Positions 1 through 11,389 of a stretch of DNA of 64,000 nucleotides are shown piece by piece. The notes beneath the pieces are model-generated. The model saw only the letters and a program-made list of their open reading frames with translations. It was not told where the DNA came from and searched no databases. Numbering within the stretch: position 1 is the stretch's first letter; each line of letters starts with the position of its first letter. A program made the translations under genes and the position numbers. The stretch is from Gracilariopsis chorda (Eukaryota > Rhodophyta > Florideophyceae > Gracilariales > Gracilariaceae). The DNA is taken from contig NBIV01000320.1 of NCBI GenBank assembly GCA_003194525.1, positions 1 through 64,000 of the forward strand, read 5' to 3'.

Positions 1-877
1 GTGAAACTCATATCTGAGGTGTACTCGGTGCGAGCGATGAAGCGGGATGCATGAATTTTAGCCCCGTTTACCGGGCTAATTAGCGGTCGGGTTACCCAGG
101 GTGTTATGGGAACATTCATATTTTGTGGTACTTGCCTGGCAAGGGTGGTGGACACGTGGCTACAGCCCGGCCAGGCGGCCCAAAACGGCTACTTATTTTA
201 GTATAGTTTAGGGGTTAATTTCACTTAGGCTAGTGCACTACCTACTGTACTGCACTGAGCTAGTACTTGAGCGTCGGCCGCACGGCGGCGAGCTCACCAA
301 GAAAAGTAACAAGAGTTCGGCTCTGACTCTATTCGCCATGCGAAGTGTCTAACTCCTTGCGGAGGTACACCCGCTTGCCCGATAGTTTCACCCGACTCGC
401 ACCACCGAGGAGACCGTGCTCGTTGTACCCAGTGGGTTGTGACCACTCGTGGTATTCGTTGTTGTCGTGTGACCGCCCGTACAGGCCCTATCTCGCCCAG
501 TTTTTGGGTATTGATATTACCGACGTGTGTCGTGAGACCGTGAGACGCATCCCTTCCCCTCATATCCCCTAACCGCCGCGCGGTGCGTGTTCGTGTGTGT
601 GTATCGGCACCCCCCTCCGGGGTCTGTTCCCGCTTTCCGCACGCCCCCGTCGGGTGGTCCCTTTCCCTCTTTTGTTCCACTGTTCGCAGGCTACTTCCGG
701 ACCAGCCGTGGTTTACGACCCGTTCTAACCCTAAACCTCCGAGGTACATCCAGGCTCCCGACGGCGTTACACCCGTCATACGGGACACGGAGGGCTCTAC
801 CCAGCTGGGCCTACTCTCCAAGAGAGCAAGGCTTCGAGCTGCCTTGGGTGCCTTTCCCACACCGGGATTGCACCACA
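1..877 (+). repeat. 5' LTR of element A (first ~33 bp missing)
   Basis: The sequence matches 10510-11389 nearly base for base and ends in ...CACCACA, the CA expected at an LTR edge. The two copies differ at about 20 places, roughly half of them single-base length differences in homopolymers. The long ORFs readable in it on both strands are shadows: they occur in both LTRs and resemble no protein I recognise. Confidence 0.93.
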
Positions 878-879
878 AG

Positions 880-897
880 TGGTCTCCCGACCTAGAA
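880..897 (+). promoter_or_regulatory. Primer-binding site of element A
   Basis: Two bases after the LTR end the sequence reads TGGTCTCCCGACC. TGG directly after an LTR is the usual complement of a tRNA CCA end, and the position is right. Which tRNA primes it cannot be told without the host tRNA set. Confidence 0.55.
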
Positions 898-1389
898 CGG
901 TTTGGCTTTCAATCCGGCCTGTCGGAAGTCCGCTTCCCTTTTCCTTTTATCCTTTTTGCTCATTCCTTGAGATTCCCAAGCCGTGGGACTGGTTGAAGTA
1001 AGCCGTGGACAGCTATCTGCAGTATGCTGCCACAGCTCCGAGTTCCCCAGGAATGGTCCGCAACGGAACGCCGCAGCGGCGAGATCACGAAGGTCCGTTC
1101 CGGAACACTACTTACCAATGCCGTCGGTCTGGAATCCAAGGAATCCCATCGGCAACCTCGGTGCCTCGAGCCGTGACAGCTGTGGCCACTACGCCACCTC
1201 CGGTGGTCGAAACGCCGTCGGCTGTCCCCCCGAGACCCGGGTCGCCTAAGTACCATCTCCTCGAGTCGAGAATCGACATTGCCAATGTGGCCACGCCTCC
1301 CTCTCGCAGCAAGTTACCGAGTTGGAACGGCGATGGAGTGACTCCCTGGCTCGGGATTATTCGGGAGATATCGTCTCCTGAGAGCTGAT

Positions 1390-3056
1390 GTGAATTCCAT
1401 TCTGGAGTGTCTGGGTACTCCGGCTGCCTTCGTAGAAGGATATCGGGAGTTCGTGGAGGAAGTTAAAACCCATATGATGCGGGTAACCGGACGTATGGAC
1501 ACGCTGGAAGCGTTGCTCAGAGAAGACCTGAACGCTCCGAGACAGGAGGAAGTGAAGGTCATCTCAACCCAACACCGCTCCAGTCACCTCCCCGTCACCC
1601 TGGAAAGAGAGTTCATCGTTATGAAGTTTCGTCAAGTTCTGACTCGGAAACAAGTTCGAGTAGCTCGTCTTCGAGATCATCGCGTGAAGGGAGAGGCCGC
1701 CGTCGCGGAGAAGAACCTAGTTCGAGGGCTACCTACACTCCCATGGAGCAATCCGTGCGCGGGAGAAAGGTCGCCGTCATTTCGGCTTGAAGGAATTGAA
1801 ACCGACGAATCCCCTTTACAGGAAGCTGTTGTCCTATCGTTATTACCGATTGGAAGACTCTTCGGGCACTCGAAGTTCGAGAGACACCGGTCGGGTGAAG
1901 GATCTCATACGTCGTATGAATGTGACGATGCTTAAGCAGAAGTTCTCCGGTGAAGATCCGATCCTCGTGTTGGATTTTCTGGCCCGCTTTGTGCAGGAAG
2001 CAGACGTACTCGAAATGAGTGAGGCGCAGGCATACGTTGCGTTGCCCTACTTTCTTTCAGGAATGGCTGAAGATCAGTACAACTCTGTCAGGGGTTCGTC
2101 CAGGGCCTCAGAAGGAGGTGTTACGTGCTGGCCCGAGGCTGTACACTACCTGCTCAGGTCGTACGCGACGGGAACTGCAATCAGTCAAGCCATCGTGGCG
2201 GTTCGCGATACGAAACAGAAGCCTGGTGAAACGGAAACGTCGTATTCAACTCGCTTGAATAAAGCGTTTCATCGTTGTGGAAATGTGTTTACCGCTTTTG
2301 AGCGTTGCTCCATGCTGGTGGCTGGTTTAGATCCTGGTATCAGGGCACTGGTGTCCCGCTACAGGAAGAGAAGCGCAAGGCGACGTATCTGGAACTGGTC
2401 CAGTACGCGCAGGCTGAGGGCGACACCCTCAGAGCGAGAGACCCGAGGCGTCGGTCGTCGAAGGCTCTCTTCGTCGAGAACGAGGCTTCCTCGGCATCTC
2501 TCCCTAACCCGGGACCACCTTCCGGATTTGCGGATAACATCCAGTATCTTGGCAGTCTTGAACAGTCGTTGGCAACCTCGGAACTGCCGTCCACGGTTAC
2601 ACCCCCCGTGGTAGATCCGGCCTTTTACGCAAACCCCGGTCGGGTTCCCCCAGCCCCGCTAGCCTACGCGTCGAGCGCCACACGACACTCCCGCCCGGAT
2701 GGTCCAACCCGAAGCAACTAGCATTCCAACCACAACACCCTCAGCACCGCGGAATGATGTCCCACGCCACCGGAACACGTTCAGCCCCGCTGATTTGCTA
2801 CATTTGTTACCTTGAAGGTCATACTGCGTCGCAGTGTACCCTCCCCATTCGCGAGATGTGGAAGATCGTGGGAAATTATGAGAATCTCCCACCGGAGCAT
2901 AAGGCTCGTGTCCCGAGTAATTCGTATGAAGACGCAAAGGCTGCGGTCCACAATGCTCAAGCTCGAGAAGCCGCGAAAACTGCGAACGGTAACAACCCTA
3001 ACCTTTCGGAACGGGCTCAGCCGCACCCAGCGGTCGATTCGGTCCCGAAAAACTAA
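1390..3056 (+). pseudogene. Element A gag region (capsid-like, CCHC knuckle)
   Basis: This is the structural-protein region of the Ty3 element. The recognisable parts are a Ser-rich N-terminal stretch, a helical capsid-like segment that recurs in elements C and D in this window (the block around LYRKLLSYRYYRLEDS, then FSGEDPILVLDFL), and near 2.79-2.84 kb a zinc knuckle CYICYLEGHTASQC (C-x2-C-x4-H-x4-C). Gag proteins of this family coat the element RNA in virus-like particles. The reading frame is broken in this copy. Homology to the two fossil copies downstream is the strongest support for the call. Confidence 0.8.
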
Positions 3057-3244
3057 TCTTGGGAGTCTCCCCCACGGAGGGTGTCTTCCAAGCCGAAGTT
3101 GGAGACGCCTGAGGCGCCACCGCTTCGCTCCCCTGCCAAAATCCTTACGAGGAAACTGGCTCAAGAAGACGTGAGCTCGGACCACTTAGTGCTCTGCGTC
3201 GTCCGTGGATACGGTCCCGTAACCTCCGCATCCCGGATCGAGTT

Positions 3245-6200
3245 TTGGTAATGGCCAAGAGGAACTATAAAGTTTATAGTGACCTCGGTCTCTCTAACCA
3301 GTTCATGGTTCGTCAGTTATCTGTCCTGGATACAGGTGCCGCTCCGAACCTGATCAATATCGGATTATTCCACCCGCCATGCGGAAATGCATTCGCATTG
3401 GTCCAAGTCTGGATCTGGCGGACGCTAATAACAACCCGTCCAGACTCTTGGAACAATTCCTCTGGTACTCAGACTAGGCACCTACGTGGTGAAGTTGGAC
3501 TTCATCGTATGCGATTCTCTTGCTGCACCGGTTATCCTCGGTTGTGATTTCTGTGACCGCTTCGTGGAAGCTATCCGCCCTCGCTCCAGATCCGTGGAAT
3601 TGGCCAACGGTTCGACATCCCGATTGTACGGAAGCCCTTGCGACACGCCTCCCGTAAACGGGTACCTTTACCTGCTGCTCAGGAAGCGTCCAATGTGGAT
3701 CGAGCATCTACGAAGATTCGCGTCGCGGAACCAGTTTCGATCCCGAAGGAATCTCAGGTGTGGGTTCTCAGTAACATCCAAACACCACGGGTTGCAGGTT
3801 GTTCAACCGCTCCCCTCGCTCTACGAACAGCGCCGTCTCGCATTAGCAAATGGATCGTATCCGTCGAGCCGGACAAACCCTTTAAGGTTCTCGTTGCTAA
3901 CCTCGGAACTACCACTCAGTGGTTGGTTAAAAACCAGGTCCTGGGCAACATGCTTCCGCATCCGTTGGCTATCCTTCCTACAAAGATTCCGATATCCGAC
4001 GTTCTCGGAATACAAGACCCTAAGGAGGGGGAGGAGGTCCCGTTCGTTCCGTTGGATCCCGCCCGGGAAAGTTCAGATTCGACTGTCGAAGAAGCTCAGA
4101 AGAGCACGACTTCAGCATCGGCAGATACTGCGTTAGACCCAGAACAGGCTTTGGATAAGTTGGACCTGGATCACATTAATGAATCTCATCGTGAGAAGTT
4201 TCGTGACATGCTCAGGGACTTTACCGCCATGTGGGACGGTTCCCTGGGGACGATAGGGGTAACCGAACATCGGATTGATTTGTTGCCGGATACACGGCCT
4301 ATTGCACAGCACCCGTATCGGGCAGGCCCTAAAGCAAGGGGGGAAGAGAAATCTCAGGTGGAGAAGATGCTGCGAGCTGGAGTTATCGAAGCAGCACAAT
4401 CCCTTGGGCTTCTCCTGTTGTCCTTGTTCCGAAAGCCGATGGATCATGGCGTTTCTGTGTGGATTACCGCCGCCTGAATGCGGTTACTGTCAAGGACGTC
4501 TATCCGATTCCACGAATGGACGAGTACATTGACTCCCTGGGGAGCGCAACGGTGTTCACTACCCTCGATGCCAATTCGGGATACTGGCAGGTCCCTATTA
4601 GGAAAGAAGATCGTGATAAGACCGCGTTTGTGTGCCATCAAGGACTATATCGCTTTAAGCGAATGCCGTTTGGACTAACGAATGCCCCAGCTACATTCCA
4701 ACGGGCAATCGATATCCTCTTGGCGAGGTTCAAATGGACCAGCTGTCTGGTATACTTGGACGACATTATAGTGTTCTCCAATAACTTGGACGATCACCTG
4801 TCCCATGTCCGGGAAGTCTTGACAGTGCTCCGCAACGCGGGCATCACCCTGAAGCTGGGAAAGTGTGAGTTCTGCGCCGATTCGGTAAAATATCTGGGGC
4901 ACATCATCCGCCCCGGACAGCTTTCAATCGATGAAGCAAGAGTGAAATCACTTCGAGAGGCGAAACATCCGACTAATCAAACGGAGCTTCGATCCTTCCT
5001 AGGACTTTGCAATGTATATCGCCGATTCGTCCCGAACTTCGCCGACTTGTCAGCACCGCTTAACGCACTCCTCCGGAAAGGACAACCCACCGAACTGGAC
5101 GTCTTTGACGAGGCTGAGTCGTCAGCATTCTCGTCTCTTGTCGACGCTGTAACGTCCCCGCCAGTTCTGGCCTTACCGCACCCGGACTTACCCTTCGAAG
5201 TGGATACTGACTCAAGTGCCCACCAGGTGGGTTGTGCGTTGTTTCAAGTCACGGAAGAAGGAGAAAGACATCCGATCGGATATTGGTCACGTTCGTTGAA
5301 CGTTCACGAGCGCAACTACTCGGTGTCCGAGAAGGAGTGTCTTGCTGTTGTTTGGGCGTTGGCAACGCTTCGCCATACCTTATGGGTAACCATTTCAAGG
5401 TTCACACCGATCACTCGGCTCTCCGTTGGCTACTCGAAATTCGAGAACCGTCGGGCCGCCTCATGCGTTGGCGTCTCCGACTCTCGGAATTTACATTTGA
5501 TGTCCTCTACAAGAAGGGATCCCTGAATACTCAGGCTGACGCCCTATCGCGCTTAGGAACATCAGCGGAAACCGAACCGGTCGACGATCTGGAAATACCA
5601 TGTTTCATGGCACAATCCCCGGAGGGAACGGAACAAGACGACCCAGACGTGAATGGGGATGACATCTGTGACGATATTCTGGCTGCAAACCCTACGGATC
5701 CTCCGGATGACCAGGTTGTTCCCATATCCCCTGAGGAAATGATCCGTGAACAACAGCAGGATCCTTTCTGTGCCCAGATTCGTGCCCGTCTTAACGGGGG
5801 CGCACAGATACCCTTTGCGGTGAAAGATCGAGGCTACCTAGTCAGGTTGCTGACGCGGGCCCCACAGATCGTTGTACCTCACACGCTGCAGCAGCGCGTC
5901 TTGCATCTATCGTATTACGCGAAGTTGGGTGCACATCCCGGCGGGAGGAAACTATACCTGACCCTTCGCAGGGACTTCTATTGGCCTGCTATGGCATTTG
6001 ACTGCTATGCAGTTCGCCGCTCGTGCGTGGAATGTGCGAAGAATAATGTGAAACTTCGGAAGTACTCGAAGAAGTTAACACTATTCCCGGCACGGGCGCC
6101 ACTCGAATATGTCGCTATTGATATCTTGGGCGAGCTTGTCAAAACCAAACGTGGTTACAAGTATCTTCTCGTCATTACTGACCGCTTCTCAAAGTTGGTG

Positions 6201-6815
6201 AGAACAGTACCGCTTAAACGGATTACCGCGGACGTGGTTGCGCGTGCGTTCGTAACCCACTGGGTCTTTACTTACGGCCCGCCGGTACACCTACTCTCCG
6301 ACAACGGATCTCAATTCACCTCAAAGTTCTTTCAGGACGTATGTAGAATCTTGGGAATCAAGAATATGTTTACTACCACCTACCACCCGCAGTGTAACGG
6401 ACAAGTGGAACGATTCAATCGTACTATGCTCAACGCACTGCGCGCGTATGTCGCGGATCACCCCATGGAATGGGACTTGTACACGGACGCTATTACGTAC
6501 GCGTATAACACCCAGGTACACCGGGTCACGACCCTCGCTCCATTTGAGCTGGTCCTATCTCGGATTCCACCACCCATGGCTATTGAAGCGCAACCGAACG
6601 TCTCGGGGTACCCTTCACCAAGGTTATATCGAGATTCCTGGAAGGAATGGTTGAAGAACATGGTCCCTACCGCCCGAAAGGCTATGGGAAAAGCCCAGGA
6701 GGCATACAAACAGAACTTCGACGCGAAGATTCGTTCCCCGATACCCCAGGTCTCGGAAGGGGATTCTGTCTTCCTGCGAAAGGAATATTATAATCCCGAA
6801 AAGTAGAAGCGCCAC
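3245..6815 (+). pseudogene. Element A pol region (protease, RT, RNase H, integrase)
   Basis: Order of domains: an aspartic protease with the active-site-like motif LDTGAAPN near 3.33 kb; reverse transcriptase with VYLDDIIVF near 4.75 kb (the YLDD catalytic box); RNase H following at ~5.15-5.55 kb; and integrase at ~5.8-6.8 kb with a zinc-binding region, then ITDRFSKL, DNGSQF and QCNGQVERFN, which carry the D, D and E positions of the DDE core. Protease-RT-RNase H-integrase is the Ty3/Gypsy order (Copia has integrase before RT). The integrase region is the best kept. The region as a whole is broken. Confidence 0.9.
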
Positions 6816-8029
6816 AAGTTGTCACCGATAGTGAATGGACCCTATCGGGTGGTTTCCGTCGCCGACGACACAGTCGTACTGGACATCGATAACCAGTTCG
6901 AACGCGTCTCACGCGACCGCGTAGCCCACGCGCCTGCGCCCCCTGAGGGCTCATCACCGCTCGTGACAATCCCGGAGGATGACCTCGTAACTCGGCCAAC
7001 GGATAATCTGCTTCCGTCCCGCCCACCCGTCTTACCGCACCCGAAACGGGGACTCTCGGATCTTCCAATTGCCGATCAACCGGTTGGGCGCGCCGCGCGT
7101 ATCGTGCAACGCACGCTTGACCCCAAACGCCTAACCGTTACTCCGCCCGCGGAGGTCCTTCATCCTGAACCCACCGCCCTCTCACCTAAGGAGGGGGAGG
7201 GACGGGAATCGATCGCGCCATCGCGGAAGGAAGCTCCGGCGTCGGACGGTGTCCCGTTTCATACGGCATCGTCGGATGAGCACCCCGGAGCAGGGAGGAG
7301 TTGAACGCATCGCGATGCGAGAAGGCCGTCTCCGCGGACCCGGATGCACTCCTGTCGAGCGAGTCGCTGGGTAGCGAAGGAGGAAGTAGTGAACCGGACT
7401 CGGTGTGGTCACTAATGTGGCGAATGATATCTCCGAGCACGGAGCACATACAACCTCGGTCATAACCAGTTTCGTGGTGAGCTGAAAAGCAACCGCGGAC
7501 ACGGAGAGTGTGGTTGACACTGCGTGCGTTACCGCAGAGCCCTACAAATGGACACTGTGACGCCACTGTCACGCGGACGAAGCCCGAAATTCCAAACCGT
7601 GGAAAGGTGTACACGTACATACCGCCGGCCGGCGTCAGGAGTACAGTCAAGACCCGCGTCGTGGAAAGACCGCGCGCGACACTTGCCGCCAGCGGCCAGC
7701 CAATCACAGTGTGTGATGCATGGCAATCCGCCTCCTGGCGTCGGAACCGTAGTGAACCGCCTCCCTCACCGTGAACGGTCAAACTCACCAGAGTTGCACG
7801 GGTCGCGTGGGAGAAGAGCTCGCGAGCTGCGCGTCAATAGGGGAATCCGGTTAGAACGGAAGGCCCCCCCCACAAGGAGAGGATTAGGAAGCGGAAAGAC
7901 CGCAATGCGGTATCAAGTCCCAGCACTCGCAGCGTCGAGGAAAGCTGACTTTGCCCGCAGGGTCGCGCCAATTTCAGGCAAGTCCCCTCACAGGGTTCTC
8001 CCCTTAAGCCCTGCCATGACGGGTCAGGA

Positions 8030-8185
8030 GCCGGCTACGTACGACCAGGAGTTTGTCGTTGACCACATCGTGGATCATGTTCTGGACTCCAAAGGAGTGT
8101 GGTTTTACCAAATCCGATGGTACGGATACCCCCGGAAGAGGACACATGGGAGCCCATTCAGCACCTTCCTCGTTCCAAGGTGATA
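8030..8185 (+). other. Chromodomain at the integrase C-terminal side of element A
   Basis: The translated segment reads EFVVDHIVDHVLDSKG, then WFYQIRWYGYP. It matches the chromodomain pattern of an aromatic/acidic strand, VxxIxxHR-like core and YxIRWxGY. Elements B (32.7-32.9 kb) and E (45.8-46.0 kb) have the same piece at the same place. In chromoviruses this domain steers integration toward marked chromatin. The Pro-rich linker from 6.95 to 8.0 kb separates it from the integrase core. Confidence 0.75.
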
Positions 8186-8584
8186 ACCTACCACCGCCGG
8201 ACGCGGTTCCCACTCCCATCCACTTTAGACATGGCCCAGGTTGGGTAGGACGATACACTGCACTATGCAGAAGATTCCGAAGACGGAAGAGAAGTCTCCG
8301 AAGAGAAGAGGACACAGGAAGAGATCTGGCTACAGAAGGTTACACGAAGTAATGGACTGGATAGGGAAACCAATGGTCATTGGACGTCACACCGCCTAGC
8401 GGTCCGACCGAAGTAACGGTTTAATGAAGAATACCGCCTAGCGGTCCAGCATGAAGATGCTATGAAGAAGAAAAAGAAGAGTCCGGACATACGGATATAG
8501 AAGAAGGAAGTCGTTTACCACAAGCTATGGAGCGTTAAGCGCTAACCTATATCAGGTGTGCGTGCCACGGTCCAGGATCCTGAC

Positions 8585-10300
8585 TTAGGATGAGCCGCTC
8601 GTTGGCGGTTGGTAGTTCGCAGACGCGAAAGCCAATAACTCGCTCACGCTGGTGAGGTTGGAAGGCGCAACCACTCCAATGGACTGGAGGTGAGCCCTGA
8701 GGGCAACGGCCTGAGGGTCCACGGGGACCGGAGATGCGGTAGACGGAGAAGCAGCCGCACTGGCGGCCATATTCCAGCCATCTGGAGCAGCCACATGCTG
8801 GCCGGATCCGTCGAGATCGTTGACCATCGCCGTTACCGGGGCTACGGCCTCCTCCACCTCATCGGGGTCGTCATCCACCATTGGATCATCCTCGTAGGAA
8901 CCGTGCCAGTCATCGGAAAACATGAACCCAACCGGGTGGCCTCGCGGAACGGAGCGTGGTACATCGCGTAACGCTAGCGCGTGAGCCCGTGAAGTCACGG
9001 ATACCTCCCAAGGGTCATAGAAGACGAAGTTGCCAGCGTTTGGATTTCTCCGGCCTGGAGAGCGATCATGCCTGGAAGGCTCACCGTCAGGGACGTTAGA
9101 GACTGGGACTGTATCCCAGTTAACCATATCGATGGTGTTCAGAAGGCACTGAAGCTCACCCACATTGGCTTCGGATCCCAGAGGGATATAGAGATCCAAT
9201 CGGCGGATAACCTGGCGTAGGTGAGGAGGAATGTACCACAGACGGTTCTTGTCGTACACCTCCCAGAGGAGAAATGCGGCAACGCGAGCAGCCCATTCGG
9301 CGAGGAAGAGAGTCCAGTAACCGGAATCCAGATTGTTGATTAATCGTGAACCGATGTAGCTGAGGCACGGAGGCATCTCCGCAAAGCATCCCCTCGGGAC
9401 TTCGAACCTGCTCCACCAATGGGGAAGAGGTGCATACCGGCCGCGCATCGCGGATGGACGGAGCCTCTCGACCTCGAGATTTTGGTATGGTACCAGGAAC
9501 CCGAAGCGGGAGGGCGCCTTTCGCTCAAACCGGAGTCGGTCGAAGAAGGATCCGCGATGATTCGGACGACGAAGATATCGGAACTCTGCACGCAGAATTG
9601 GGCGCCTCCAGAGGAGCATCCCGGCTTCTATTGGAGTGGACCGGAACGGTGTAGATGGCTGGTAGGCAGCAAGGTTCTCGCAGTATGAGACTTCACCGTA
9701 GGTACGGTACCGCGAGAGGTCAAAGCTGTATTCCGTTGGTACCAGCTCATCCGGATAACTCGCGCGGGCGAGACGGTCGTAGGCGACCTTGGCCATCCCG
9801 GCACGGGCTTCATTCAGCGTCTCGAAACCATATCTGGTGCGCTTCCGTGCGAGGAACTGTGGCTCTACCGCGATACGCGTCCTCCAGTCGAAGGAGTCGA
9901 CCATATCCCGGCCTAGTCCCCCTGGGAGCTCGCCCTCCTCCACATAGGAGTCGATGAGGTCCGAGTCGGAAACCCATGTGGGGTGGAACCAGGGCGCACG
10001 CGAAAAGAGGAGAGCGTCTTCCCGGGGATTGCGGGCCCAAAGTGTCGATGGTGACACCCAGCCGGCGGCGGTCGCAGTGATCGGTATCGCTTGAGCGGAA
10101 TTCCAGGCGGTGATACTCGCGGCATCCGAGGCATCCAAGGTTGGAACATGAGACGATCCTCCAGGCAGAGGCAAGGAGAGGAACCCAGAGGATGGGTGAC
10201 GAACCCACGACCCCGGCGTCGCGAAGGAAGGTTGTCCGCTCGCGGAAGTCCCCTGCGGGGCGCCCGCAGGCGGGTTGTTCGAAAACGGAGTGTTGGTCAT
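8585..10300 (-). CDS. Antisense ORF of element A, 571 aa, unknown function
   Basis: This is an uninterrupted reading frame on the strand opposite to gag-pol, lying between the chromodomain and the 3' LTR and reading out from the LTR side. The frame stays open upstream to 10486, and an ATG also exists at 10426. I chose the ATG at 10300 because a TATAAATAG box on the minus strand (10413-10405) lies about 105 bases before it and no ATG falls between. The first ~50 residues are Pro/Ser/Thr-rich. The middle is rich in Arg, Trp and Tyr and includes CLSYIGSRLI near residue 312 and FLAEWAARVAAFLLWE near 332. The tail has an acidic run (DDDPDEVEE) and a Ser/Ala-rich end. No domain is recognised. The LSYIGS...LAEWA block recurs in element E (44.3 kb), in the same place and orientation relative to that element. 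Extra antisense ORFs near the 3' LTR are known from some plant Ty3 elements; homology to those is not shown here. Confidence 0.7.
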   Translation of the reverse strand: MTNTPFSNNPPAGAPQGTSASGQPSFATPGSWVRHPSSGFLSLPLPGGSSHVPTLDASDAASITAWNSAQAIPITATAAGWVSPSTLWARNPREDALLFSRAPWFHPTWVSDSDLIDSYVEEGELPGGLGRDMVDSFDWRTRIAVEPQFLARKRTRYGFETLNEARAGMAKVAYDRLARASYPDELVPTEYSFDLSRYRTYGEVSYCENLAAYQPSTPFRSTPIEAGMLLWRRPILRAEFRYLRRPNHRGSFFDRLRFERKAPSRFGFLVPYQNLEVERLRPSAMRGRYAPLPHWWSRFEVPRGCFAEMPPCLSYIGSRLINNLDSGYWTLFLAEWAARVAAFLLWEVYDKNRLWYIPPHLRQVIRRLDLYIPLGSEANVGELQCLLNTIDMVNWDTVPVSNVPDGEPSRHDRSPGRRNPNAGNFVFYDPWEVSVTSRAHALALRDVPRSVPRGHPVGFMFSDDWHGSYEDDPMVDDDPDEVEEAVAPVTAMVNDLDGSGQHVAAPDGWNMAASAAASPSTASPVPVDPQAVALRAHLQSIGVVAPSNLTSVSELLAFASANYQPPTSGSS

Positions 10301-10404
10301 AGTAGAGAGGGGCGCAGAGTCTGTTGAAGAAGGTACTGAGGGTTGATCAGTTGTAACCGTGTTGGTACGGGGGACCGGTATCTCGGCGATTCCCTTGTCG
10401 GGAC

Positions 10405-10413
10405 TATTTATAC
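10405..10413 (-). promoter_or_regulatory. TATA box for the antisense ORF of element A
   Basis: On the minus strand the sequence is GGGTATAAATAGTCCC. It is a good TATA-box match and is placed so that a start ~30 bases downstream would make the ATG at 10300 the first AUG. This is inferred from sequence only. Confidence 0.45.
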
Positions 10414-10462
10414 CCTCGCGCCTCATCTCCTCACGCCTATACTCACGTTCGTTTTCGGCCCT

Positions 10463-10476
10463 TAAGGAGGGGGATG
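10463..10476 (+). promoter_or_regulatory. Polypurine tract of element A
   Basis: TAAGGAGGGGGATG lies immediately before the 3' LTR, where plus-strand priming occurs in LTR elements. The core TAAGGAGGGGGA recurs inside A at 4021 and 7187 and inside B at 31389. Confidence 0.75.
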
Positions 10477-11389
10477 TGTAGTGCAATACATTCCCGCGTA
10501 CGGGCGATGGTGAAACTCATATCTGAGGTGTACTCGGTGCGAGCGATGAAGCGGGATGCATGAATTTTAGCCCCCGTTTACCGGGCTAATTAGCGGTCGG
10601 GTTACCCAGGGTGGTTATGGGAACATTCATATTTTGTGGTACTTGCCTGGCAAGGGTGGTGGACACGTGGCTACAGCCCCGGCCAGGAGGCCCAAAACGG
10701 CTACTTATTTTAGTATAGTTTAGGGGTTAATTTCACTTAGGCTAGTGCATTACCTACTGTACTGCACTGAGCTAGTACTTGAGCGTCGGCCGCACGGCGG
10801 CGAGCTCACCAAGAAAAGTAACAAGAGTTCGGCTCTGACTCTATTCGCCATGCGAAGTGTCTAACTCCTCGCGGAGGTACACCGCTTGCCCGATAGTTTC
10901 ACCCGACTCGCACCACCGAGGAGACCGTGCTCGTCGTACCCAGTGGGTTGTGACCACTCGTGGTATTCGTTGTTGTCGTGTGACCGCCCGTACAGGCCCT
11001 ATCTCCGCCCCAGTTTTGGGTATTGATATTACCGACGTGTTTCGTGAGACCGTGAGACCATCCCTTCCCCTCATATCCCCTAACCGCCGCGCGGTGCGTG
11101 TTCGTGTGTGTGTATCGGCACCCCCCTCCGGGGTCTGTTCCCGCTTTCCGCACGCCCCCGTCGGGTGGTCCCTTTCCCTCTTTTGTTCCACTGTTCGCAG
11201 GCTACTTCCGGACCAGCCGTGGTTCCGACCCGTTCTAACCCCTAAACCTCCGAGGTACATCCAGGCTCCCGACGGAGTTACACCCGTCATACGGGACACG
11301 GAGGGCTCTACCCAGCTGGGCCTACCTCTCCAAGAGAGCAAGGCTTCGAGCTGCCTTGGGTGCCTTTCCCACACCGGGATTGCACCACA
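10477..11389 (+). repeat. 3' LTR of element A
   Basis: This is a 913-bp repeat starting TGTAGTGC right after the polypurine tract and ending CACCACA, giving TG...CA ends. It matches 1-877 at about 98%. The flanking base on the right belongs to element B pol. LTR B (33182) begins with the same TGTAGTGCAA, so A and B are related families. Confidence 0.93.

Larger units (their letters stand above)
1..11389 (+). mobile_element. Ty3/Gypsy chromodomain LTR element 'A' (near full length, left edge cut)
   Basis: This LTR retrotransposon is bounded by an LTR at 1-877 and a matching LTR at 10477-11389. By comparison of the two copies, about 33 bases of the left LTR lie outside the window. Parts in order are a primer-binding site after the left LTR, gag with a CCHC knuckle (~1.4-3.1 kb), protease (~3.3 kb), reverse transcriptase and RNase H (~4.2-5.6 kb), integrase (~5.8-6.8 kb), a Pro/Ser-rich linker, a chromodomain (~8.03-8.18 kb), an opposite-strand ORF (8585-10300), a polypurine tract and the right LTR. 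The sense coding region is broken, with roughly ten breaks. The LTRs are about 98% identical, so the insertion is young relative to the other Ty3 copies here. It lies inside element B: the base after the right LTR is already B pol sequence. The expected target duplication, CAACG at 11390-11394, cannot be checked because its partner is off the window. Confidence 0.93.

Noticed and set aside
294-878. 194-codon minus-strand frame in the left LTR of A (and its copy at 10841-11494).
   Set aside because: It lies wholly in LTR sequence, changes reading between the two LTR copies, and resembles no protein.
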